DNA of 64,000 nt from Pedobacter mucosus (GTDB lineage Bacteria > Bacteroidota > Bacteroidia > Sphingobacteriales > Sphingobacteriaceae): positions 2,418,001-2,482,000 of the forward strand of contig NZ_CP087585.1 of NCBI RefSeq assembly GCF_022200785.1, given 5' to 3'. Position numbers and translations under genes: made by a program. Shown here one piece after another: positions 1 to 8,313 of this stretch. Each line of letters starts with the position of its first letter. The stretch's first letter is position 1. The notes below the pieces were generated by a model, which saw only the letters and a list, made by a program, of their open reading frames with translations, was not told the DNA's origin and did not search any database.

Positions 1-449
1 GCGCTATGGTTAAAGCCAACGGCGACTTACTTTTATCTAATGTAGGCACCATATATATTGCTCATGAAAGCTTACAAGGATCAATCGATCCACAAATTGC
101 TTTGCTTAGCTTTAAGCAATCGACAAAACAATGGTATGGCTTTGATCTTGTTACCATCGGAAAATGCGAAACCATTACAGGTGGAGGCACTTCAACTGGA
201 GGCACTGGAAACATTGTTTTTTGGACGAATTCGGATTTGGGTTGTGGGGTAATAACCGTGAAAGTGAATAATCAAACTGGTTCAATTAGTAGTTACCACG
301 GAACCAGCCCAGTTTGTGGTGCTGCAGGAACAGCCAATTTTACATTACCTGCTGGAAATTATACTTATACAGCAGAATGTAGCAAATATAAATGGACCTC
401 AACATTTACAATCACTGCTGGATCTTGTTTTAAAATGCAACTTACATAA
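1..449 (+). CDS. C-terminal part of a secreted protein (partial)
   Basis: The reading frame is open to the left edge, so the ATG at 6 is probably internal and the gene begins outside the window. About 55 residues of unknown type are followed by a Gly/Thr/Ser linker (GGGTSTGGTG) and a compact C-terminal module of about 80 residues. The module is rich in Thr, Ser, Gly and aromatic residues and has four or five Cys. It resembles small beta-sandwich modules found at the ends of exported Bacteroidota proteins, with the pattern TNSDxGCG...VCGAAGTANFTLPAGNYTY. Function is unknown; export and a beta-rich fold are inferences from composition. Confidence 0.6.
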   Translation, partial: AMVKANGDLLLSNVGTIYIAHESLQGSIDPQIALLSFKQSTKQWYGFDLVTIGKCETITGGGTSTGGTGNIVFWTNSDLGCGVITVKVNNQTGSISSYHGTSPVCGAAGTANFTLPAGNYTYTAECSKYKWTSTFTITAGSCFKMQLT

Positions 450-511
450 GTGATTTTGTTTCTTTGTATATAAAAATAGATGTCAAATTATAAACAAACC
501 TATTGGTATGT

Positions 512-1114
512 TTATCTAAAACCTCTCATAGCTAAATATATAAATGGCACTGTTAATATTAAACCAATAATGAGCGGAATCCAAATTGGTTTAGCCCGGT
601 AATTAGTGTTTTTTCCAATGTTTTCATTCCAAAACAATTGATACATTATGGTAACTCCGACCGCATTAATTATTAATGAAATTCCTGTGGATGCATGTGC
701 AATAACTTCACTTGAGTAGATTAATCCCGCTGTAAAAAGGAAACCAAATAATATTAGCCAGCCCCACTGTTTACCTGCATTTTTAAGATTTATGGCCATC
801 ATTACTGAGCCAAAAAACACAGAAAACAGAATCGAAAAAACATAAATTGCCGTTTGAGAATAGTATTCTGGAGCATCAGGATCCTCTACTATATTTTTTT
901 TCCAACCTTTAAGATTATCATCTTTGGTGCTTTCTTTTAGTCTGATTTTGTCTTCAACTTGTTCATCAATATCATGAGGTAATTCAACATTTCTGCTTTT
1001 TAATTCTTCTAAAGCGGCTCTTATACCTTCTGAAGTGTGTTTATCTACATGATCTAAATAATATTTTAATTGACCATCTGTTTTAGTTGAGAGGATTTCT
1101 TTGAGCGTTGCCAT
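512..1114 (-). CDS. hypothetical membrane protein, 200 aa
   Basis: Residues 1-70 are soluble and charged, with a helical look (TKTDGQLKYYLDHVDKHTSE). They are followed by four hydrophobic segments at roughly residues 88-108, 117-133, 138-158 and 173-195, so this is probably a four-pass inner-membrane protein with a cytoplasmic N-terminus. I do not recognise the family. It lies just downstream of the cystathionine beta-synthase gene on the same strand, but a strong hairpin sits between them, so it probably has its own transcript. The ATG at 1114 is the first start in frame. Confidence 0.6.
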   Translation of the reverse strand: MATLKEILSTKTDGQLKYYLDHVDKHTSEGIRAALEELKSRNVELPHDIDEQVEDKIRLKESTKDDNLKGWKKNIVEDPDAPEYYSQTAIYVFSILFSVFFGSVMMAINLKNAGKQWGWLILFGFLFTAGLIYSSEVIAHASTGISLIINAVGVTIMYQLFWNENIGKNTNYRAKPIWIPLIIGLILTVPFIYLAMRGFR

Positions 1115-1118
1115 ATTG

Positions 1119-1166
1119 TTTTTACAAAAAAGGCCGCAAGTTAATAACTTACAGCCTTTGTAAAAA
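1119..1166 (-). terminator. Stem-loop terminator after cystathionine beta-synthase
   Basis: The arms TTTTTACAAA...GGC (1119-1134) and GCCTTTGTAAAAA (1154-1166) pair over about 13 bases with a small bulge. An inner AAGTT-AAT-AACTT helix lies at 1138-1150. Read on the minus strand, the GGCC stem runs into a T-tract, as expected for an intrinsic terminator of the gene ending at 1195. The hairpin reaches to within 5 bp of the start codon of the next gene (1114), which is unusually close. Confidence 0.7.
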
Positions 1167-1194
1167 TTTATTACTAGTTTATTTTTTAATATAA

Positions 1195-2556
1195 TTATCC
1201 CGATATCGCGTTAATAATATCATATTGGGTAATAATTTCAATTTTACCCGTTGCATCTTCTACTAAAACAGCAGAATTTTCCTTATTAATTAATGAAGAT
1301 ATTTTATCTATGGAAGTATTTAAATCAACAAAAGGAAAAGTTGCAGTCATAATTTCTGCAATTGGGGCAGACTTTAAACCCTGGTTTTCTAACAATGCAG
1401 TTAAGATATCGCTCTCTGCAATTTTACCTACAATCATTCCTTGTTGCGTTACAGGAATTTGAGAAATATTCATTGATTTAATGGTATTAATTGCTTCCAA
1501 AATTGATTTTTGAGCATCAAGCGTTACAATTTCTGTACTTTCTTTTTTCGCTAGAATAGATTTTGCCGTAAGTTTTTCATCTTGTAAAAAACCACGTTCA
1601 CGCAACCAATCCTCGTTATACATTTTACCCATATATCGGCTTCCGTGATCATGAAAAATAACCACAACAACATCTTCTGGTTTCAATTTATCTTTTAGTT
1701 GAATTAATCCAGCAATTGCAGCACCAGCAGAATTTCCAACAAAAATACCTTCTTTTCTGGCAATATCACGAGTCATTAAAGCAGCATCTTTATCAGTTAC
1801 TTTTTCAAATAAATCAATCACATCGAAATTCACATTTGCAGGTAAAAAATCTTCGCCAATACCTTCAGTGATGTAAGGATAAATCTCATCCTTATCAAAA
1901 ATTCCTGTTTCTTTATACTTTTTGAATACCGATCCGTAGGTATCAATGCCCCAAATTTGAATATTTGGATTTTGTTCTTTTAAGTATTTACCTGTTCCAG
2001 AAATTGTTCCCCCAGTACCAACACCAACAACCAAATGGGTTATTTTGCCTTCGGTTTGTGCCCAAATTTCTGGTCCAGTTTGCTCATAATGAGCTGCTGT
2101 ATTTGCTAAATTATCATATTGATTAGGTTTCCAAGAATTTGGAACCTCACGCTCTAATCTAGAAGAAACAGAATAATAAGAACGAGGATCTTCAGGTTCT
2201 ACGTTTGTTGGGCAAACAATAACTTCAGCACCAAAAGCTCGCAACGCATCAACTTTTTCTTTTGATTGCTTATCTGTTGTTGTAAATATACATTTATAAC
2301 CTTTTATAATGGCAGCCATTGCTAACCCCATACCGGTGTTTCCAGAGGTTCCTTCAATAATGGTTCCGCCTGGTTTTAATTTACCACTCTTTTCTGCATC
2401 ATCAATCATTTTAACCGCCATTCTATCCTTAATTGAGTTCCCAGGATTGGTGGTTTCTATTTTTGCAAGAATAGTACCAGGGATGGCTTTTGTTATCGTG
2501 TTTAATTTAACCAATGGCGTATTGCCAATAGTTTCTAAAATATTATTGTACCACAT
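1195..2556 (-). CDS. Cystathionine beta-synthase-type PLP enzyme with CBS domain pair
   Basis: A fold-type II PLP enzyme of the cysteine synthase/cystathionine beta-synthase family, 453 aa. The PLP lysine is K43 in NPGNSIKDRMA, and the phosphate/substrate loop is TSGNTGMG at about 70-77. The glycine-rich PLP phosphate loop GVGTGGTISGTG lies at about 178-190. Residues about 330-453 are two CBS motifs, which in this family usually act as a regulatory module. The expected reaction is condensation of serine (or O-acetylserine) with homocysteine or sulfide in transsulfuration. It stands alone with no sulfur-metabolism neighbours. A TAnnTTTG element (2561-2568) lies only 4 nt before the ATG. A plain cysteine synthase is less likely because of the CBS tail. 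Confidence 0.88.
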   Translation of the reverse strand: MWYNNILETIGNTPLVKLNTITKAIPGTILAKIETTNPGNSIKDRMAVKMIDDAEKSGKLKPGGTIIEGTSGNTGMGLAMAAIIKGYKCIFTTTDKQSKEKVDALRAFGAEVIVCPTNVEPEDPRSYYSVSSRLEREVPNSWKPNQYDNLANTAAHYEQTGPEIWAQTEGKITHLVVGVGTGGTISGTGKYLKEQNPNIQIWGIDTYGSVFKKYKETGIFDKDEIYPYITEGIGEDFLPANVNFDVIDLFEKVTDKDAALMTRDIARKEGIFVGNSAGAAIAGLIQLKDKLKPEDVVVVIFHDHGSRYMGKMYNEDWLRERGFLQDEKLTAKSILAKKESTEIVTLDAQKSILEAINTIKSMNISQIPVTQQGMIVGKIAESDILTALLENQGLKSAPIAEIMTATFPFVDLNTSIDKISSLINKENSAVLVEDATGKIEIITQYDIINAISG

Positions 2557-2560
2557 TTTA

Positions 2561-2568
2561 CAAAATTA
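2561..2568 (-). promoter_or_regulatory. Candidate -7 promoter element of cystathionine beta-synthase
   Basis: On the minus strand this reads TAATTTTG, a full match to the Bacteroidota -7 consensus TAnnTTTG. Only 4 nt separate it from the ATG at 2556, so a start point at the usual distance would fall on the start codon. No good TTG -33 element is seen at the expected spacing. Confidence 0.4.
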
Positions 2569-2731
2569 ATCATTATTTGTGGTTTTAGACTACTAAATTG
2601 ATCAACTTAATTACAAATATTATAGAGTTAATTTTAAAAATTCTCATCGAAATGATTTATTTTTCTTAGGCATTAATAAGTGAATTTTGGGAATGCAGTA
2701 AAAATTTCAGCAGAAAACACGTAAGGCTTTT

Positions 2732-4030
2732 TTATAATTCAGCCGTTGAATTTTTAAATATTCTATTTCTCAACAGCATCATTATAATTACCATAAAAAT
2801 TGTTATTCCGCAGATTAAGCCAATTATCGGAGCTGTCGAAAAGGTCATCGTCCAACCAGATATATATGAGCCCATTACATCGCAAAAATTAACCAAAGCC
2901 ATATAAGCGGTAAACTGAGAGCCTTCTACTTTTTTCCGGCAAAGCAACATTAAAACGGGCATTGCTGCTACACTAAACATCGGGTCGGCAAAATTCCAAA
3001 GCATTAATCCTGCAATACTAAATGGCCTATAAACCCACATCATACCTAGGCTACAAAAAATAATGAGAAACAAGCAAATGGAAATCATTACGCTTAGCTG
3101 AAGCTTTTTTGGCCCAATCCTATCTGCAATTACTCCACCACCAATAGTTACAATTAAGGTTACTACTATACCCCAGCCACCTTGTAAAACTGAAACAGCA
3201 TTATCTGCCCAATGAAGATTATGAATTAAATGAAATGAAAATGAACGAACAAATATGCTAAGACAAGTGTAAACCAGTGCTATTTCAACAAAAATTCGCA
3301 AATTATTTTTCTCTAGAATACCTTTAAATAATTGAGAAAAAAGCCATTTTAGTTTTGGATTATCAAGGGTATGTTCCAAGCTACTTTTGTGCTTCAAGAA
3401 TCTAAAAGATGGAATGAAACCATCATCTTTATCTAACCTAATGCAAAATGTTAAGATTGTCATAAGTAGTAGTAAAGCCGATTGAACGCCAACTGCATAT
3501 GAGAAATTATAGTAATGTAAAACGGTCGATAATCCGGCGGAGCCAATCGCAATACCTATTAAATAGCCGCCTCTCATAAAAGCATTTACCCTACCCCTTT
3601 CATTTTCTGGAACAATTGATATTGCAATTGCATCTACACTGGCATCCTGTACACTTGCAAAATTACTATGTATAAAAAAAACGATCGACATTAATGAGAG
3701 CTGTTTAACTGGATCATCAACTAAAAACAAACTCAATGATGCGATGAAAGCCATAAACTGGGTAAGCAATACCCAATGCTTGCGATGACCAATAACTGAA
3801 AATTGATAACGATCTATAATTGGTCCCCAAATAAATTGCAGAATCCATGGGAGGCCGACAATTGCTACAAAAGTGCCTATAGAATACGATGACAATCCTT
3901 TAGCCGCCAAATAATTCGCCACTGTGGTAAGTGCAAATCCTGATGGTATGCCCTGCATGATGTATAAATAAAGAAAGGTAAAGTATCGCAATCTGGCGCT
4001 TTCCTTTAACACAGGTAGTTTTGCAAACAA
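2732..4030 (-). CDS. AmpG-like major facilitator superfamily transporter
   Basis: A 432-aa protein with about 12 hydrophobic segments. The N-terminal pattern YLYIMQGIPSGF and a following loop with RKHW resemble AmpG/acetyl-CoA-transporter-like permeases, which carry muropeptides or other anhydro sugars inward. The substrate here is not shown by the sequence. In-frame stop codons lie just upstream and the next ATG is residue 25, inside the first membrane helix, so the start is probably the TTG at 4030. The gene stands alone; its divergent neighbour is the broken GH144 gene. Confidence 0.7.
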   Translation of the reverse strand: MFAKLPVLKESARLRYFTFLYLYIMQGIPSGFALTTVANYLAAKGLSSYSIGTFVAIVGLPWILQFIWGPIIDRYQFSVIGHRKHWVLLTQFMAFIASLSLFLVDDPVKQLSLMSIVFFIHSNFASVQDASVDAIAISIVPENERGRVNAFMRGGYLIGIAIGSAGLSTVLHYYNFSYAVGVQSALLLLMTILTFCIRLDKDDGFIPSFRFLKHKSSLEHTLDNPKLKWLFSQLFKGILEKNNLRIFVEIALVYTCLSIFVRSFSFHLIHNLHWADNAVSVLQGGWGIVVTLIVTIGGGVIADRIGPKKLQLSVMISICLFLIIFCSLGMMWVYRPFSIAGLMLWNFADPMFSVAAMPVLMLLCRKKVEGSQFTAYMALVNFCDVMGSYISGWTMTFSTAPIIGLICGITIFMVIIMMLLRNRIFKNSTAEL

Positions 4031-4396
4031 GGCTATTGTATTTTAGTTAATTATTTTAATTATAAGGTTTGAGACTTGACTTCTTGTATGATCTTAATTT
4101 ATTTTAAAAGGTTAGCCTCAAAGTGATTACAACAATGATTATTGGATATTTCATTCTTCGAGCTTAATCGGCGTAAATTAAATTTCTGGTTATTGTAGAA
4201 AAGACGGTTAGAAATTGAATTAGTTTTAAAATATTAAAGAAAACCAATTTTAAATACTTGATTTAATCTGTAATGACTAAAAAAAATTTAAGAAAAAAAC
4301 CATACTTATAAAAAGGAATGTCAAAAGAATTTGCCTGTATAGATTAATTTAACTTAAATACTTTGCTTAAATTGAGTAGCATTTAAAAAATTGAAA
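4031..4396. other. Intergenic region between divergent transporter and GH144 genes
   Basis: An A+T-rich stretch between two divergent genes. It must hold both promoters, but I found no full TAnnTTTG match. The nearest is TACTTTG around 4359-4365, one base short. No hairpin or small ORF was supported. Confidence 0.4.
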
Positions 4397-5811
4397 ATGA
4401 AAAAGATCGCCTTGTGTTTTGCAATTATCTTAGTATCCATAATTAATGCATTTGGACAAAGTAAGAAGTAATTAATAAGCTAAACCCAGATTACATTGCG
4501 CCTGTCGGCATTATCAAAAATATAAGTGATTCAGCCCTGCTCGATATCATTCAGCGGCAAACCTTTAGGTATTTTTGGCATTTCGCACATCCTATCAGCG
4601 GCCTTGCCAGAGAAAGAGATAACACAGTAAAGGCAGAATACTATTGGGATTATATTAATGAAGCGAATGACATTCCAAATTTAAGCAAAAGTACATTTGG
4701 CCCAGAAGCTTGCGCAATTGGCGGTACAGGAATAGGTATAATGTCGACAGTAGTTGCGGTAAACAGAAAGTGGATTGGAAGAGATACTGCAATTAGGAGG
4801 TTGATTAAAATAGTCGATTTTTTAATAAAAGCTGATTGCTATCATGGTATTTATCCCCATTTTATGAATGGCAAATCAGGCAAAACCATTGCTTTTGATC
4901 GAATTGATGATGGTGCTGATATTGTTGAAACTTCCTATTTAATGATGGGTCTGCTTACTGCGAAAGCCTATTTTAATGGCAGCACACTACAAGAGCGTTA
5001 TTTTCAAAAACGTGTTCAACAAATGTGGGAAGCCGCTGATTGGAATTGGCATAGTAAAGGAGAAAACAAACATTTGTATTGGCACTGGAGTCCAAATAAT
5101 GATTTTAATATGAACTTCGATGTTTTTGGTTATGATGAAGCGCTAATTACCTATATCATTTCAGCAGCATCGCCTAATCATGGTATTTCAAAAACGTTAT
5201 ATGAAAACAGCTGCGTTAAAAGTGAGGGCTGGAAAAATGGAAAAACATATTACAACTACCTTCTCCCGCTTGATGGATATGATAAAGGCGGACCGCTTTT
5301 TTTTGAGCAGTATACCTATATGGGGATAAACCCAAATGGTTTAAAAGATGATCACGGAATTGATTATGCATTGCAAACTAAAAATCATACCTTAATTAAC
5401 CGTGCATATTGTATTGAAAACCCCAAAAACTTTAAAGGTTATGGTGCAAATTGCTGGGGATTAACGGCTGGTGATAGCTATAAAGGATATGTTGCCCACT
5501 GCCCAAGTGATGATCGAGGCGTGATTCAACCAACAGCGGCGCTATCATCTTTTCCTTATACACCAGAGTATTCTATGCAAGCGCTAAAACATTTCTATTA
5601 TGATTTAGGTCCAAAAATATGGGGTCCATATGGTTTTGCCGATGGCTTTAGTGAAACACATAATTGGTATGCAAAAACACACCTAGCAATCGATCAGGGG
5701 CCAATAATTGTGATGATAGAAAATTATCGTACGGGCCTACTTTGGAAATTATTTATGGGCATTCCAGACATTCAAAACGGACTAAAAAAACTGGGTTTTG
5801 ATTATAAGTAA
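4397..5811 (+). pseudogene. GH144-type (glycoamylase-like domain) glucanase gene, frameshifted
   Basis: The frame from the ATG at 4397 gives a clear signal peptide (MKKIALCFAIILVSIINAFG) and stops at 4469. The mature protein continues in another frame, open from 4465 to the stop at 5811 with no start codon until 4741. Joined by restoring about one base near 4461-4470, it makes a normal exported protein of about 470 aa. The body has family hallmarks: LLDIIQRQTFRYFW, then FGPEACAIGGTGIG, then DGADIVETSYLMMGLL and the late SYKGYVAHCP region. Relatives (Pfam glycoamylase-like, CAZy GH144) include endo-beta-1,2-glucanases. As written, the gene yields only a 24-residue peptide. It may be a real mutation or a sequence error. 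The body shows no other damage, so the change would be recent. Confidence 0.78.
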
Positions 5812-5929
5812 AAAATAATTTTTAAAATTACTGGGTTTATAAATAATCAATTATAGTTTTCTTATACAGGTTATAAAAGTGATAGATAAAGAACCTTCCA
5901 ACAGCGAAAGTTTTTAGAAAACTTATTAG

Positions 5930-5937
5930 TAGTTTTG
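5930..5937 (+). promoter_or_regulatory. Candidate -7 promoter element of map
   Basis: TAGTTTTG matches TAnnTTTG fully and ends 5 nt before the ATG at 5943. The predicted transcript would begin at or next to the start codon. Confidence 0.4.
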
Positions 5938-5942
5938 CACCA

Positions 5943-6743
5943 ATGATTTTTTATAAAACTGACGAACAAGTGGAATTGATGCGAATCAGTGCACTATTGG
6001 TGAGCGAGACGCTTTCTGAAATAGCTAAAATTTTACGCCCAGGTTTAGCAACTATAGAAATAGATAAGCTGGCGAATGAATTTATACTTGATAACGGCGC
6101 TGTACCATCTTTTTTTAATTACAATGGCTTTCCTCATCACATTATTACTTCAGTTAATGATGTAGTTGTTCACGGCTTCCCGGGAAAAGAAATTTTAAAA
6201 GATGGCGATATAATTTCTGTTGATGTTGGCGTAATTAAAAATGAGTATCATGGCGATCATGCTTATACATTCGTAATTGGCGATGCGAGCAAGGAAATTT
6301 TAGACCTTGTTAAAACAACCAAAGAATCTCTTTTTGTTGGAATAAATGAAGCAGTTGTAGGCAAACGATTGGGTGATATTGGCGCTGCAATTCAAGCTTA
6401 CAATGAGAAAAAAGGATACGGAGTGGTTCGGGATTTTGTTGGCCATGGACTCGGTAAAAGTATGCATGAAGATCCTCAGGTACCAAATTACGGTAAGAGA
6501 GGATCTGGTTTGTTACTAAAAGAAAACTTAGTAATGGCTATTGAGCCAATGATTAACCTTGGAAAAAAAGAAGTTTATATCGAGAGAGATGGATGGACAG
6601 TTAGAACGGCTGATGGAAAACCATCGGTTCATTTCGAACATGACGTATGTATAAAAAAAGGAAAAGCACTTATTTTATCAGATTATACACCGATAGAGAT
6701 GGCTGAAAAAAACAATCCTAATTTGAAATATACTGAAAATTAG
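5943..6743 (+). CDS. map: Methionine aminopeptidase, type I
   Basis: This enzyme removes the initiator methionine from new proteins in the cytoplasm. The 266-aa length and all five metal ligands of the pita-bread fold are present: D94 (SVDVG), D105 (HGDHAYTF), H168 (FVGHGLG), E201 (MAIEPMI) and E232 (VHFEHDV). H77 in VVHGFPG is the substrate-side histidine. There is no N-terminal SH3-like extension, so it is the short bacterial form. The start is fixed by the family N-terminus (MIxYKTxEEIELMR-like). Many bacteria carry map in the ribosomal protein cluster; here it stands alone, so a second copy elsewhere is possible. Confidence 0.93.
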   Translation: MIFYKTDEQVELMRISALLVSETLSEIAKILRPGLATIEIDKLANEFILDNGAVPSFFNYNGFPHHIITSVNDVVVHGFPGKEILKDGDIISVDVGVIKNEYHGDHAYTFVIGDASKEILDLVKTTKESLFVGINEAVVGKRLGDIGAAIQAYNEKKGYGVVRDFVGHGLGKSMHEDPQVPNYGKRGSGLLLKENLVMAIEPMINLGKKEVYIERDGWTVRTADGKPSVHFEHDVCIKKGKALILSDYTPIEMAEKNNPNLKYTEN

Positions 6744-6845
6744 CATTTTGTAATAAGAATTGTTGGGATTACAATTTATCGACCAGCACAATCAAATTGT
6801 TTCTAAAGATAACATTTGTCTCTTCCTGCTGAACAAGGAAAAGAC

Positions 6846-6869
6846 AAAATGCTTCATATAGCATTTTTT
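6846..6869. terminator. Bidirectional terminator between map and the nag locus
   Basis: AAAATGCT (6846-6853), a 6-nt loop and AGCATTTT (6860-6867) form a perfect 8-bp stem flanked by A and T tracts on both strands. It sits between two converging transcripts, map on the plus strand and the end of the nag locus on the minus strand, and can serve both. Confidence 0.7.
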
Positions 6870-6886
6870 AACAGCTTAAAACTCCA

Positions 6887-7540
6887 TTAACTTTCGCTCT
6901 CAAACACAATCTTACCAAAGAATTCAGGCTTATGAAAATCTGGCTCATCGCTAATGATCGTATTCCAAGCCAAAAAATCTTTATTTGGCAAATCGTCTCC
7001 ACATTTGTAAAAATTCGCACTACAGCTTAATCCCGTGAGTGACGCAATTTCTTGGTACGAAAAAGTACTTAAAGGTATATCAAGCAGAATTTCCCAATCG
7101 AAATATTTTCCGTGATGAGAAAGTTTTTTCTCTACTGAAATTTTTTCTACCGTTTCGACAGGTAATAAAACACGATCCATTCTTGAATTTCCATAACCAA
7201 TTTTGCCTATTCCTAAGCAATTAAATTCGATGTTATAATAAGCTTCATTCATAAAACTGATAAAAAATTCTACACAATTATCCCTGTTTACCTCCGAATT
7301 TATTACACGATTACTGGACGCAAAAAAATCATCTTTTATAAAATATTTTAATAAAATTGAAGATCCTGTATGCGCAATACTGAAACTGGCTGAACATTTC
7401 GTTTCAAACTGTGGCCAAGGTTGTTCAGCAAGTTCATATCGAACAAGATTATCAATCCTATCAAATAAGCTTTGGTTTTTAGCTTCACTTGACAAGTATT
7501 CAACAGTCAAAATTTTATTCAACACTAATGGTGAAAACAT
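6887..7540 (-). CDS. CBM9-like carbohydrate-binding protein
   Basis: A 217-aa protein with no signal peptide. The pattern FSIAHTGSSILLKYFIKDDFFASS...NRDNCVEFFISF...YYNIEFNCLG...WEILLDIPL is typical of the CBM9/DOMON-like beta-sandwich that Bacteroidota often encode as a stand-alone domain. It is the last gene of the GlcNAc locus, 4 bp after nagB, so it should be made with NagA and NagB. The lack of an export signal suggests a cytoplasmic place, which is odd for a carbohydrate-binding domain. Its ligand is unknown. Confidence 0.65.
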   Translation of the reverse strand: MFSPLVLNKILTVEYLSSEAKNQSLFDRIDNLVRYELAEQPWPQFETKCSASFSIAHTGSSILLKYFIKDDFFASSNRVINSEVNRDNCVEFFISFMNEAYYNIEFNCLGIGKIGYGNSRMDRVLLPVETVEKISVEKKLSHHGKYFDWEILLDIPLSTFSYQEIASLTGLSCSANFYKCGDDLPNKDFLAWNTIISDEPDFHKPEFFGKIVFESES

Positions 7541-7544
7541 ATTT

Positions 7545-8303
7545 TTACAATAAACTACTGCTTTCGCGATCTAAAAAAATAATGGTTTCATCATGGTTTC
7601 TAAGAATGGTTGAAGGGAATTCGTGACTAATAGGCTTATCCAAAGTATTAAAAACAGCTTCAGCTTTTCTAATTCCTGGTACGATACAAAATAGATATTT
7701 TGCATTTATAAGTGAAGGGATAGTCAGCGTTAAAGCGTGTGTTGGGACTTGCTCAATATCCGAAAAACATCCATCATTAACTTGCTGTTGTCTGCAGGCT
7801 TCATCCAACTCTACCAATTTAACTGCCTGTTTATCTTCAAAATCAGCAACGGGAGGGTCATTAAAAGCCAAATGACCGTTTTCCCCGATACCCAAGCAAA
7901 CCATATCAACAGGATGATTTTTAAGTAATTGTGTATATCTTTCCGTTTCTATTGATGGATTTGCTTCATTACCATTAAGATAATGTACTGATTTGAAGTT
8001 GTGCAAACCAAATATTCTATCTCTTAAGAAATTTCCAAAACCTTGTGGTGCTTCTTTATCCAAGCCCACATATTCATCCATATGGAAAGCATTAATTTTT
8101 TCCCATGGTAAATTTTGCTTTATAAAAGCAGCTAAAAACTCATCTTGTGAAGGTGCTGCAGCAAATACAATATTAATTTCAGACCTGCTCTCTAATACTT
8201 TGATGATTTTTAAAGCAACTTTTTCAGCTGCATTTTCACCCATCATTTTTCTTGTTTCAAATATTTCAATCTTAGGATATAATGAATTTGTAATTGTTGA
8301 CAT
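7545..8303 (-). CDS. nagB: Glucosamine-6-phosphate deaminase (NagB-like)
   Basis: Converts glucosamine-6-phosphate to fructose-6-phosphate and ammonia, the step that brings amino sugar into glycolysis. The 252-aa sequence has the NagB signatures FHMDEYVGL (D76) and GIGENGHLAFNDP. Compared with the E. coli motif GVGNDGHIAFNEP, the catalytic-site Asp is Asn (N142), the His is kept (H144) and the ring-opening Glu is Asp (D149). Asn at the first place is common in Gram-positive NagB; the Asp is a variant. The gene follows nagA by 10 bp, which supports the role. A 6-phosphogluconolactonase-like activity is a less likely alternative. Confidence 0.83.
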   Translation of the reverse strand: MSTITNSLYPKIEIFETRKMMGENAAEKVALKIIKVLESRSEINIVFAAAPSQDEFLAAFIKQNLPWEKINAFHMDEYVGLDKEAPQGFGNFLRDRIFGLHNFKSVHYLNGNEANPSIETERYTQLLKNHPVDMVCLGIGENGHLAFNDPPVADFEDKQAVKLVELDEACRQQQVNDGCFSDIEQVPTHALTLTIPSLINAKYLFCIVPGIRKAEAVFNTLDKPISHEFPSTILRNHDETIIFLDRESSSLL

Positions 8304-8313
8304 TTTAAAATAA

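Noticed and set aside
4741..5811. Intact gene starting at the ATG at 4741
   Set aside because: The frame is open upstream to 4465 with typical GH144 sequence, and a matching signal peptide lies in another frame just before it. The ATG at 4741 is internal.
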